Part shown: positions 17,262 to 25,519 of the stretch, in pieces
How the letters are laid out: every line of letters begins with the position of its first letter
Position numbering within the stretch: position 1 is the stretch's first letter
From: Pseudaminobacter sp040045035
GTDB lineage: Bacteria; Pseudomonadota; Alphaproteobacteria; Rhizobiales; Rhizobiaceae
DNA length: 64,000 bases
Direction: 5' to 3'
Assembly: GCF_040045035.1 (NCBI RefSeq)
Contig: NZ_JBDZDS010000004.1
Span: 248,001 to 312,000 of the forward strand
Program-made: the position numbers and the translations under genes
The notes under the pieces: generated by a model
Database searches by the model: none
Seen by the model: only the letters and a program-made list of their open reading frames with translations
Told to the model about the DNA's origin: nothing

Positions 17262-18737
17262 ATGTCCATCAGCTTCAATCAAATCCCGATCAATCTGCGT
17301 GTGCCGGGTGCCTATCTCGAAATCGACAACTCCCAGGCGGTAACCGGGCTTGGCATCCTGCCGGCAAAAGCCCTGGTGATCGGCCAGATGCTCCCCATCG
17401 GCACCGGAGAGGCGCTCAAGGCCACACGCATCCTATCAAACAAGCAGGCAATCGGCCTCTACGGGCGTGGCTCCATGCTGGCGCGCATGCTCGACAAGGC
17501 CAAGAGGGCGAACGAGTTCGTCGAGCTGTGGGCGATCCCATTGGCCGATCTTCCGGCCGGTATCGCCGCGACCGGAACGATTGCCGTCAGTGGCACGGCC
17601 ACCTCGGCCGGCATGATCTCGTTGCTGATAGCCGGACGCCTTGTCCGCATCGGCGTCCAGGCCGGGCAGGCCGCAACCGCGACGGCCACGGCGATCGTCG
17701 CCGCCATCAGTGCGGACCCCGATCTTCCGGTGACGGCCGCCGTCGACAGCGAGACGGCGACCCTGGTCAATCTCACGGCGCGCCACAAGGGCCTTTGCGG
17801 CAACGATCTCGACATCCGCCTGAACTACTATCGCGGCGATCAGACGCCGGCCGGCCTTAGCCTGGAGGTCACGGCGATGACGGGCGGCACCGGCAACCCG
17901 GACATCGCGCCGGTGTTCGATGCGATCGGCGACGAGTGGTTTACCGATTTCGTCACGCCCTATTCGGACGCGCCAAATCTGGATGTCCTGGAGGATGAGC
18001 TTGCCAGCCGGTTCGGCCCGATGCGCATGATCGACGGTCATGCCTATGCCGCGACGGGCGGCACGCACGGCGAGATTTCGTCTGTCGGAGAGAGCCGCAA
18101 TTCGCCGCACCTGTCGATGCTTGGCTTGTCGGGCAGCCCGACGCCGGCCGAGGAGATCGCGAGTGTCCTGGGCGTCGTCTGCGCCTTTGCGCTCGCCAAC
18201 GACCCGGCGCGGCCGGTCCAGACCCTGACGCTGCCAGGGGTGCTTGCGCCCGCGCTGGAGGATCGCTTCTCTGCGGCGGAGCGCAATCTGCTGTTGCATT
18301 CCGGGATTTCGACGGCGACGGTCGACGCTGGTGGCAATGTCGTCATCGAACGCGTCTGCACGACCTATCGCGAGACCGCGACCGGGCTGGATGATCCCAG
18401 CTACCTCAACATCGAGACGCTGAAGACGCTGACCTATCTGCGCTACGACACGCGCACCTTCTTCTGGCGAAAATATCCGCGCCACAAGCTTGCCGATGAT
18501 GGCACGCGTTTCGGCCCCGGTCAGCCGGTCATGACGCCCAAGGTCGCCAAGGCCGAGCTGGTCGGCCGCTTCATCCTCTGGGAAGAAGCCGGACTGGTCG
18601 AGGGGCGCGAGCAGTTCAAGGCCGATCTCTATGTCGAACGCGACGGGTCCGACAAGGACCGCCTCAACGCGATCATCCCGCCCGACATCATCAACCAGCT
18701 CCGCGTCTTCGCCGGGCTCGTTCAGTTCCGTCTCTAA
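17262..18737 (+). CDS. Contractile tail sheath protein (Mu gpL)
   Basis: The 491-residue protein has the sheath signature: N-terminal NLRVPGAYLEIDNSQA, a central variable domain, and a C-terminal domain with TYLRYDTRTFFWRKYPRHKLADDG. Sheath subunits surround the tail tube and contract to drive it through the cell envelope. The ATG follows the previous stop by 3 bp, with GAATAGAAG upstream. Confidence 0.9.
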   Translation: MSISFNQIPINLRVPGAYLEIDNSQAVTGLGILPAKALVIGQMLPIGTGEALKATRILSNKQAIGLYGRGSMLARMLDKAKRANEFVELWAIPLADLPAGIAATGTIAVSGTATSAGMISLLIAGRLVRIGVQAGQAATATATAIVAAISADPDLPVTAAVDSETATLVNLTARHKGLCGNDLDIRLNYYRGDQTPAGLSLEVTAMTGGTGNPDIAPVFDAIGDEWFTDFVTPYSDAPNLDVLEDELASRFGPMRMIDGHAYAATGGTHGEISSVGESRNSPHLSMLGLSGSPTPAEEIASVLGVVCAFALANDPARPVQTLTLPGVLAPALEDRFSAAERNLLLHSGISTATVDAGGNVVIERVCTTYRETATGLDDPSYLNIETLKTLTYLRYDTRTFFWRKYPRHKLADDGTRFGPGQPVMTPKVAKAELVGRFILWEEAGLVEGREQFKADLYVERDGSDKDRLNAIIPPDIINQLRVFAGLVQFRL

Positions 18738-18761
18738 CGGTCTCACAGGAAAGGTCACAGC

Positions 18762-19127
18762 ATGAGCAATCTGCGCCGTGCGGGCACCGTATTCGTCAAG
18801 GTCGATGCCCGACAGTTCGATGCCAAGGGCAGCTTCACCTACAATCTCGGTCGCGAGAAGAAGACCGCGATCGTCGGAGCTGATCGCGTCCATGGCTTCA
18901 GCGCCATGCCCCAGGCCGCCTTTATCGAGGGCACAATTACCGATGCGTCCGACCTCGACGTTGCCGCCATGATGGCCGTCGAGGACGCGACCGTCACCCT
19001 GGAGCTGGCGAACGGCAAAACCGTCCTTCTGCGCAATGCCTGGTTTGCGTCGGAGGGCAACATCACAACCGAACAAGGTGAAATCGCCGTCCGCTGGGAA
19101 GGCATGAGCGCAGAGGAGCTGATCTGA
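18762..19127 (+). CDS. Tail tube protein (Mu gpM)
   Basis: A 121-residue beta-rich protein (VFVKVDARQFDAKGSFTYNLG, then GTITDASDLDVAAMMAVEDATVTLELANGK) follows the sheath gene at the usual position, with the usual length, of the Mu tail tube. It forms the inner hollow tube of the contractile tail. AGGAAAGGTC precedes the ATG. Confidence 0.87.
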   Translation: MSNLRRAGTVFVKVDARQFDAKGSFTYNLGREKKTAIVGADRVHGFSAMPQAAFIEGTITDASDLDVAAMMAVEDATVTLELANGKTVLLRNAWFASEGNITTEQGEIAVRWEGMSAEELI

Positions 19128-19128
19128 C

Positions 19129-19512
19129 ATGGACACTGAAGCAATCGAGAACGAGGAACTGGAAGGCCGCGTCCAAGCGGTCGTGGAGCAGTGGGGCGAA
19201 AGCTTTGAGACCGTCGCGCGGAATGACCGCTTCGAATTTGGCGGCGACGAAATCCGTATCCGGCTTTGGAAGAAGATCAAGGTCGGCGGCATCGAGGTCG
19301 ACAGGCTGACCATGGTGGAACCGTCGCTGGACGATCTGATGAAGCTCGACAACGTACGCGGCGATATCGCGCAGACGCGCCGTCTCATCGTGTCGGCGTG
19401 TTCGGTGACCGACCGCGAGGCTGGACAGATCGGAATGCGCGACATGGGGCTGATCGGTCAGTTGGCCAAGGCTTTTACTGCCGCCGCCCCGGCAACTGGT
19501 TCGACGCTCTAG
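19129..19512 (+). CDS. Tail assembly chaperone, short form (Mu gp41-like)
   Basis: This 127-residue protein is of the gp41 type found between the tube and tape measure genes: VRLWKKI-like core, MVEPSLDDLMKLDNVRGDIAQTRRLIVSACSVTDREAGQIGMRD. It stops at 19512, but a second frame continues with a typical chaperone C-terminal extension up to 19625, so a longer product by frameshift is expected. The chaperone pair coats the tape measure during tail assembly. Confidence 0.82.
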   Translation: MDTEAIENEELEGRVQAVVEQWGESFETVARNDRFEFGGDEIRIRLWKKIKVGGIEVDRLTMVEPSLDDLMKLDNVRGDIAQTRRLIVSACSVTDREAGQIGMRDMGLIGQLAKAFTAAAPATGSTL

Positions 19513-19625
19513 GCGAGCTGGCGGCGGCCTTTCACTGGTCGCCCGGCGATCTCGTCGGGCTGACCGTCACCGCAATGCTTCGGTGGCACGCACAGGCGAG
19601 GCGATTGCATGCTCAAGGGAATTAG
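19491..19625 (+). CDS. Tail assembly chaperone C-terminal extension in shifted frame (frameshift product)
   Basis: The reading frame one base back (-1, or equivalently +2) from the gp41-like gene encodes GNWFDALGELAAAFHWSPGDLVGLTVTAMLRWHAQARRL. This is a typical GpE/gp42-type extension, and it has no start codon of its own. A programmed frameshift in this gene pair is established for Mu and many long-tailed phages. The shift site cannot be fixed here: candidates are the four-T run at 19473-19476 and CCCGGCA at 19488-19494. The start given is the first clearly homologous codon, not a true start. Confidence 0.65.
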   Translation, partial: GNWFDALGELAAAFHWSPGDLVGLTVTAMLRWHAQARRLHAQGN

Positions 19626-22161
19626 GGTTGTCGTCGAGGCCGTCGATCGCGTGACGGCCCCGATGCGCGCCATCGGCGGATCGCTTCGCAACATCAACCT
19701 TGCTCCCTTGCGCAACCAGCTTGGCCGCGTCGTCTCTGCGGCCAAGACTGCCGGTGCTGAAATCGGCCGCATGGCCCGCAATGTCGGCATTGCACTCGCC
19801 GGCATGGCCGCCGGCGCCGGCGCGATCCTTGCTCGCGTCGCGCGAAGTTCAAACGACGCCGCAGCCGGTGCGGAGCGGCTGGGCATTTCTATGCGTGCCT
19901 ATCAGGGCCTCGGCTATGCCGCCCGGCGTTCGGGCGCGGACATTTCCGAAATGGAAGCCGCGATGAAGGACCTGAACGGCAAAGTCCTGGATGCCGTCAA
20001 CGGAAACAAGGAATTGCGCGCCGGGTTCCGCCGCATGGGCGTCGAGCTGCGCGACGCGAACGGCAATCTCCGATCTACGGAAGACATCTTCGTTGACATC
20101 GCCAGCGCCTTTTCCCGTGTGCCGGATGGCGCGAAGAAGAGCGCGGCGGCCATGGCCTTGATGGGCAATGCCGGGGTGAAGATGATCCCGCTGCTCAATC
20201 GTGGCGGCGACAGCCTGCGCGACATGATGGACGAGGCCGAACGCCTTGGCCTGATCATCGACGAAAAGACGGCCGAAGGTTTCAAGCAGCTCTCCGAAGA
20301 CATGCACCGACTGCAGGCCGTGGCGACCGGGTTTCAGAACACGATTGCCTCGAAGCTGCTGCCGATGTTTGCCCCGCTGCTCAAGTCGTTCACGGAATGG
20401 GCGATCGCGAACCGGGAAGTTATCGCAACGCGCATCACCGATTGGATCGAGCGCATTCCCGGCATCCTTGGCCAGGCCGAGCAGGCCGGCCGCGCCTGGC
20501 TGGAGGCGCTGTCGCCGATCGGCTCGGCTATCGCCTGGATCGTCGAGCAGCTCGGGCCGTTCCATTCCGGCATCAGTGGCTTGTCTGTCCTGATCGGAGG
20601 CAAGCTGCTGGTCACGCTGTGGCCGCTCCTGCGCGCGCTTTCCGGACTTGGCCTGGTTATCGGCAAGATGGCGCTCGGGCCGTTCGTTGCGATGTTCGCG
20701 CAGCTGTTCACGGCGGTTCGGGCAGGAATGGGCGTCATGGCCGCCTTCAACCTGGTGCTCGCCGCGAATCCGATCGGCGCGGTAATCCTCGCCGTGGCGG
20801 CGCTCGCGGCCGCTGCATATTTGATCTATCGCAATTGGGACGCGGTCGTTCCGTATTTCATGGGGCTTTGGGCCGCCGTTAAACGGGTCTTCAACGGCGT
20901 CGTCGAATTCGTTGCCGGCGTGTTTTCCGGCGACTTCGCGCGTGCCTTCAGCGGCATTGAGGAAATCGCTGCCGGCCTTCTCGACTATTTCACCGGCTTC
21001 TGGTCGCCAATCGTCGACGCGTTCCGGACCTTCCTGGGCTGGGTCGACGGCCAGTTCGGCACCGGCCTGCTCGCCGCCTTCGACAGCGTCGTTGCGGGCA
21101 TCCGCGAGGCGTTCGCGCCGCTTGGCGCTTTCCTGTCGGAGCGCTGGGCGGATATCCGGGCGATATTCGAAGGGTTCGGTGATTTTCTGGCCGGCGTTTT
21201 CACCGGCGACCTGACCCGTGCCTTTGATGGCCTCAAGACGATCGCGGCCGGCCTTCTCGGCTATTTCACCGGCTTCTGGTCGCCAATCGTCGACGCGTTC
21301 CGGACCTTCCTGGGCTGGGTCGACGGCCAGTTTGGCACCGGCCTGCTCGCCGGCTTCGACAGCGTCGTTGCGGGCATCCGCGAGGCGTTCGCGCCGCTTG
21401 GCGCTTTCCTGTCGGAGCGCTGGGCGGATATCCGGGCGATATTCGAAGGGTTCGGTGATTTTCTGGCCGGCGTTTTCACCGGCGACCTGACCCGTGCCTT
21501 TGATGGCCTCAAGACGATCGCGGCCGGCCTTCTCGGCTATTTCACCGGCTTCTGGTCGCCGGTCTACGACGCGTTCCGGTCCTTCCTCGGCTGGGTCGAC
21601 GGCCAGTTCGGCACCGGCCTGCTCGCCGGCTTCGACAGTGTCGTTGCCGGTATCCAGGGCGTCGTTGGAGACATTGCCGGCCTCTGGTCACCCGTCACGG
21701 CGGCATTCAAGGCCGTCGAAAAATGGATTAAGGGCACCTTCGCGCCGATGATGAAGGCCGCGGTGCAGGCTGTCTATGATGCCATCAAGCCCATCATCGA
21801 CACGATCGCGGCCGCCATCGAAGGCATCTCGGCCGGCATCGACAAGGTTGTGGGCGCAGCGAGCTGGGCGAAGGACAAGGTGTCATCCGGCTTCGGCACT
21901 GTCACCGGCGGTGTTTCTTCCGCATGGAACAATCTGTGGGGCGGAGGTTCCACCTCGCCCTCCGCACCTGATGCACCTCCGGTCGCGCCGGATGTGCCGT
22001 CTGCCTTTAAGGGCGGCGTGCCGTCGTCACAGAGTGTCAACCTTGATGGCACGGTTGACGTTCGTGTGCACTATGACAGGCCGCCGACCGTGAAAGCCCA
22101 GATGAACGACCCGCGCATCGGCACCGATGTCACGGCCGGCCCGTCCATGGTGACGCCATGA
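19609..22161 (+). CDS. Tail tape measure protein with tandem internal repeats
   Basis: The 850-residue protein sits between the chaperone pair and gpN. It has an N-terminal Ala/Gly-rich coiled region, hydrophobic helices (for example ALGPFVAMFAQLFTAVRAGMGVMAAFNLVLAANPIGAVILAVAALAAAAYL-like segments around residues 350-410) and a C-terminal Pro-rich end. Residues about 430-690 consist of repeated blocks (GYFTGFWSP, FLGWVDGQFGTGLLA, FDSVVAGI, FLAGVFTGDLTRAFDG). Tape measures set tail length and may form the DNA channel in the host membrane. Its ATG lies inside the chaperone extension. Confidence 0.87.
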   Translation: MLKGIRVVVEAVDRVTAPMRAIGGSLRNINLAPLRNQLGRVVSAAKTAGAEIGRMARNVGIALAGMAAGAGAILARVARSSNDAAAGAERLGISMRAYQGLGYAARRSGADISEMEAAMKDLNGKVLDAVNGNKELRAGFRRMGVELRDANGNLRSTEDIFVDIASAFSRVPDGAKKSAAAMALMGNAGVKMIPLLNRGGDSLRDMMDEAERLGLIIDEKTAEGFKQLSEDMHRLQAVATGFQNTIASKLLPMFAPLLKSFTEWAIANREVIATRITDWIERIPGILGQAEQAGRAWLEALSPIGSAIAWIVEQLGPFHSGISGLSVLIGGKLLVTLWPLLRALSGLGLVIGKMALGPFVAMFAQLFTAVRAGMGVMAAFNLVLAANPIGAVILAVAALAAAAYLIYRNWDAVVPYFMGLWAAVKRVFNGVVEFVAGVFSGDFARAFSGIEEIAAGLLDYFTGFWSPIVDAFRTFLGWVDGQFGTGLLAAFDSVVAGIREAFAPLGAFLSERWADIRAIFEGFGDFLAGVFTGDLTRAFDGLKTIAAGLLGYFTGFWSPIVDAFRTFLGWVDGQFGTGLLAGFDSVVAGIREAFAPLGAFLSERWADIRAIFEGFGDFLAGVFTGDLTRAFDGLKTIAAGLLGYFTGFWSPVYDAFRSFLGWVDGQFGTGLLAGFDSVVAGIQGVVGDIAGLWSPVTAAFKAVEKWIKGTFAPMMKAAVQAVYDAIKPIIDTIAAAIEGISAGIDKVVGAASWAKDKVSSGFGTVTGGVSSAWNNLWGGGSTSPSAPDAPPVAPDVPSAFKGGVPSSQSVNLDGTVDVRVHYDRPPTVKAQMNDPRIGTDVTAGPSMVTP
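20974..21655 (+). repeat. 276-bp tandem repeats inside the tape measure gene
   Basis: The motif at 20974 (GGCCTTCTCGACTATTTC) recurs at 21250 and 21526, a 276-bp (92-codon) period. The first two units differ at only a few bases; the third is partial and more divergent. A weaker copy of the unit's latter part precedes the array from about 20899 (FVAGVFSGDFARAFSG). The reading frame is kept throughout. Such near-identity implies recent duplication, which would change tail length. Confidence 0.9.
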
Positions 22162-23426
22162 GCTGGTCCTCGTCACTGCGGCCGGCGTCGTTTCGTGGCG
22201 TCTCGTTCGGCGTGCTTGGCGCGCAGAAGGAATTCGGCCGCCGCGTCATCACGCACGAATTCCCGCTTCGCGACCAGCCGTTCCACGAAGACATGGGCCG
22301 CCATCCGCGCGCCTTCAACATCGACGCCTTCCTGGTCGGCGCTGACGTTGTCGCCCGCGCCCGCCGACTGGAAGCCGCCCTGGAGCAGAAGGGACCGGGC
22401 CTTCTTGTGCATCCGTACTATGGGGCGCTGACTGTCGTCGCGCTCCAGTCGGCCACGACCTTCGCCGCCTTTGAAGGTCGCGTTGCCCGCATCCAGATCG
22501 CATTCGAGGAAACCGGTGGTGCCGCAATGCCGGGCGGCGTCCTCAACACGGTCGCCGCACTGTTGTCAGCGGGAGCGGTCGTGGCCTCATCCGTGCTCGA
22601 GGCCGCCATCGCCGGCTTCTCGCTAGTGCGCCAGCTCACGCATGTGCGTGATGTCATGGCGGCGGATTTCCGCGCCTCGGGTTCTGTGATCCGTTCGATT
22701 GTGTCGTCCTCCGGCCTGACGGGGGGAGCCGTGCGGCTCGGCCCGGTCGTCGCGCCGACCGGCGGCTTGCCGTTGACGATACCGGCCGCGCTCGACCGCC
22801 TTGCGGCAACGGCGGCGAATGATTTGGGAGACGCCCGCGCCGACGCCGAACTCATTTCCCGCACGATGCGCGCTCTGGCCACCGTACCGATGGCGGTGAA
22901 GTCGTTTTCGACGGAGCGGGACGAGCATGTCCGCCTCGTCGATGCGCTGCTGTCCGTCTCGGGATGCCTGACCGAACGGCCAGGCGGGCGCGTCGAAGCA
23001 CACAACCGGGCCGTCTTGACCTTCCTGGTCGACGCGACGGCCGCCGCCGCTGCCGTCGAGGCGGCGAGTACGGTGGTGTGGGACAGTCGCGAGCAACTCG
23101 ACCTCTATGCCGCCCGCGTGGCGGCCTTGATCGACGATGCCGCCGACCGCGCCGGCGCGTATGGCTGGGACCAGCCGTGGCGCGATCTCTGCGACCTCGG
23201 CGCGGCTTGGTCGACCCACGTTGCGCAATCGAGCCCGCCGTTGCCGCGCGTTCGCAAGCTGGTGCTGCCGGCAGCACTTCCGGCGTCGCTGCTCGCCTAT
23301 CAGCTCGATGGCGACGATCTGGCATCCGTGTTCGGTCGCGGCGGCTCGATCGCGCGCCGCAACGCAGTCCGCCATCCGGGTTTCGTGCCCGGCGGTGAAG
23401 AGCTGGAGGTGGTCGCCAATGGATGA
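22158..23426 (+). CDS. DNA circularization N-like protein (Mu gpN)
   Basis: This 422-residue protein begins WSSSLRPASFRGVSFGVLGAQKEFGRRVITHEFPLRD, the DNA_circ_N/gpN signature. It goes on through PHYYGALTVVALQ-like and GRVARIQIAFEE segments to a helical C-terminal part. In Mu-like phages gpN is a tail or baseplate protein located after the tape measure. It overlaps the tape measure stop by 4 bp. Confidence 0.86.
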   Translation: MSWSSSLRPASFRGVSFGVLGAQKEFGRRVITHEFPLRDQPFHEDMGRHPRAFNIDAFLVGADVVARARRLEAALEQKGPGLLVHPYYGALTVVALQSATTFAAFEGRVARIQIAFEETGGAAMPGGVLNTVAALLSAGAVVASSVLEAAIAGFSLVRQLTHVRDVMAADFRASGSVIRSIVSSSGLTGGAVRLGPVVAPTGGLPLTIPAALDRLAATAANDLGDARADAELISRTMRALATVPMAVKSFSTERDEHVRLVDALLSVSGCLTERPGGRVEAHNRAVLTFLVDATAAAAAVEAASTVVWDSREQLDLYAARVAALIDDAADRAGAYGWDQPWRDLCDLGAAWSTHVAQSSPPLPRVRKLVLPAALPASLLAYQLDGDDLASVFGRGGSIARRNAVRHPGFVPGGEELEVVANG

Positions 23427-24546
23427 CCTCACTCTAACCCGCGTCGCCCTCAGCATCGACGGCATGGACTGGTACGGCTGGAAGGAGGCTCAGATCACCC
23501 TCTCGATGGAACAGGGTGCCGGCACCTTCCAGTTGACGCTGACGGAGCAATGGGCCGGAAGCGTGCGGCGTCCCATCGGTCCCGGCGCGGCGTGCTCCGT
23601 CTCGATCGACGGCGAATTGGTCATCAAGGGCTGGGTCGATGATGTCGAACCGGCCTATGACGCCGAAAGCCACGATCTGACCGTGCGCGGCCGCGATGCC
23701 ACCGGCGATCTGGTCGATTGTGCGGTGTTGCCGCCGTTCGAGTATCGCGGTCTGACGCTGACGGAAATCGCCACCCGCATCGCCGCGCCGTTCTCGATCC
23801 CGGTGCGCGCGGAAGTCGATGTCGGCAAGCCCTTCGAACGCTTCGCCGTCCAGCCGGGTGAAACCGCATGGGAGGCGATCGAACGGGCAGCGCGCATGCG
23901 TGCGGTTCTGGCCATGGCGGACGGCCGTGGTGGGCTTCTCTTGACCCGCGCCGGCACCGGGCAGGCTCCCGCGCCGCTTGTTCTCGGCGGCAACGTCCTG
24001 GCGGCGCGCGGCCAGTTCACCTTCAAGGACAGGTTTTCCGAGTACCACGCGCTCGGCCAGCAGGAAGGGAGCGATGCGTTCGGCGATGCAGCCGAGGCGA
24101 GTGCGCCAAACGCCCGGGTCACCGATACGGCAGTGCGCCGCTATCGGCCGACGATCCTTTTGGGCGAAGCCCAGGGCGATGACGGCGGCCTGAAACAGCG
24201 CGCCGAATGGCAGAAGGCGGTCAACGCCGGTCGCTCCAAGCGCGCGACCTATACGGTCCAGGACTGGCGCGCGGCGGGAGCGCTGTGGCGTCCCAACGCA
24301 CGCGTTTCGGTGGTTGACGCTTACATGAACCTCGACGGCGAAGAGCTGTTCATCCCGCGCGTGACGATGGCGCTGTCGGAAGCCGGGACCTTTGCCGGGA
24401 TCGAGGTGGCACCGCTCGACGCCTACAAGCTGGAACCTGAAAGCAAAGCCCAGGCGGACAAGCGCGAGGCAGGCAAGGCCGCCCGTAGCGCCGAGAAGGG
24501 CAAGAGCGGCGGCGGCGATCCTTTCTCTCTTTGGGATGCAAACTGA
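23419..24546 (+). CDS. Baseplate hub protein (Mu gpP / gp44-like)
   Basis: The 375-residue protein has the gpP layout: an N-terminal beta domain (MDWYGWKEAQITLSMEQGAGTFQLTLTEQW), the GWVDDVEPAYDAESHDLTVRGRDATGDLVDCAV segment, and a C-terminal Lys-rich tail. The hub joins the tail tube to the central spike. Its ATG at 23419 is within the end of gpN; the much longer upstream frame is a shadow. Confidence 0.86.
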   Translation: MDDLTLTRVALSIDGMDWYGWKEAQITLSMEQGAGTFQLTLTEQWAGSVRRPIGPGAACSVSIDGELVIKGWVDDVEPAYDAESHDLTVRGRDATGDLVDCAVLPPFEYRGLTLTEIATRIAAPFSIPVRAEVDVGKPFERFAVQPGETAWEAIERAARMRAVLAMADGRGGLLLTRAGTGQAPAPLVLGGNVLAARGQFTFKDRFSEYHALGQQEGSDAFGDAAEASAPNARVTDTAVRRYRPTILLGEAQGDDGGLKQRAEWQKAVNAGRSKRATYTVQDWRAAGALWRPNARVSVVDAYMNLDGEELFIPRVTMALSEAGTFAGIEVAPLDAYKLEPESKAQADKREAGKAARSAEKGKSGGGDPFSLWDAN

Positions 24547-25070
24547 TGCTGACGCTTCGCGACTTTGCCCGCCTCATTGCACCGACGCACCGACGCATCA
24601 TGCACATCGTCAGTCGGGCGAAACTCACAATGGTGAGTGATGCAGAAGGCCTGCAGCGCCTTCAGGTTTCCGTCCTGAATGGCGAGACCCGCGACAATGT
24701 CGAGCGGTTCCAGCAATACGGTTTCTCCTCCCATCCCCAGGCCGGCGCGGAAGTGCTGATGCTGTCGCTCGGCGGCAGCCGCGATCACCCGGTCATCATT
24801 GCCGTCGATGACCGGCGCACCCGGCCGGGCGGCGCGGCGGCCGGTGAGACCGAAGTCTACAATGACGCCGGCGTCAGCCTGCGGCTGCTGGCAGACGGTA
24901 CGCTGCTGATCAAGGGTCCGCTCAAGGTCCGCATGGAGACGCCCATGCTGGAGGTCACCGGCGACATCAAGGACAACTGCGACGGCGGCGGTCGCACCAT
25001 GCAGGAGATGCGCGACACCTACAATCGCCACCAGCATCCGGGCACCGGCCTGCCCACGGAGAAGATGTGA
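24546..25070 (+). CDS. Baseplate assembly protein V / spike (Mu gp45-like)
   Basis: A 174-residue protein has the gpV/gp45 pattern: LQVSVLNGETRDNVERFQQYGFSSHPQAGAEVLMLSLGGSRDHPVIIAVDDRR with an OB-like core. A short beta-helix stretch follows (LRLLADGTLLIKGPLKVRMETPMLEVTGDI) and then a C-terminal HQHPGTG, which is typical of metal-tipped membrane-piercing spikes. It overlaps the hub stop by one base. Confidence 0.87.
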   Translation: MLTLRDFARLIAPTHRRIMHIVSRAKLTMVSDAEGLQRLQVSVLNGETRDNVERFQQYGFSSHPQAGAEVLMLSLGGSRDHPVIIAVDDRRTRPGGAAAGETEVYNDAGVSLRLLADGTLLIKGPLKVRMETPMLEVTGDIKDNCDGGGRTMQEMRDTYNRHQHPGTGLPTEKM

Positions 25071-25519
25071 TGCTCTCCATGGTCTGGAACGCGGCGGCTA
25101 TGGGCGGAGACGTTGAAATCTCGGCCGGCAATCTTGCGGATGACGACACGCTGCGCACGGCCATTCTCGTCAGCCTTTTCACCGATCGGCGCGCCGGTCC
25201 CGACGACGAGCTTCCGGATGGCGCTGGCAACGATCGGCGCGGCTGGCTCGGCGATGCATTGTCGAGCGTCGAAGGTGACCGGATCGGTTCACGTCTCTGG
25301 CTGTTGAAGCGCCGCAAGCAGACCGAGGAGACACGCCGGCAGGGCGAGGACTATTGCCGTGAGGCGCTGGAATGGCTGGTCGAGGACGGCATCGCCTCCG
25401 CCATCACCATCGAAGCGGCGTGGGCTCGTTCCGGTGTTCTGGTCTGCCACATTGCTGTTTCGTTGCCGAACGGGTCTGACCAGACCTTCACCTATTCCGT
25501 TGCCGCCGCGAGCGTCTGA
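25070..25519 (+). CDS. GP46 family baseplate protein
   Basis: This 149-residue protein shows the GP46 pattern: LRTAILVSLFTDRRAGPDDELPDGAGNDRRGWLGDAL followed by SRLWLLKRRKQTEETRRQGEDYCREALEWLVEDG. It is a baseplate wedge component, similar in place to gp25/W of other myophages. An ATG at 25070 overlaps the previous stop; the GTG three bases upstream is less likely. Confidence 0.85.
   Translation: MLSMVWNAAAMGGDVEISAGNLADDDTLRTAILVSLFTDRRAGPDDELPDGAGNDRRGWLGDALSSVEGDRIGSRLWLLKRRKQTEETRRQGEDYCREALEWLVEDGIASAITIEAAWARSGVLVCHIAVSLPNGSDQTFTYSVAAASV

Noticed and set aside
17436..19445. Minus-strand ORF of 669 codons
   Set aside because: It is antisense to sheath, tube and chaperone genes. Its length comes only from high GC and few stop codons on the shadow strand.
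20974..21655. Regular repeats considered as a CRISPR array
   Set aside because: The repeats are 276 bp, in frame within the tape measure gene, and have no spacers. No CRISPR array or cas gene was found in the window.
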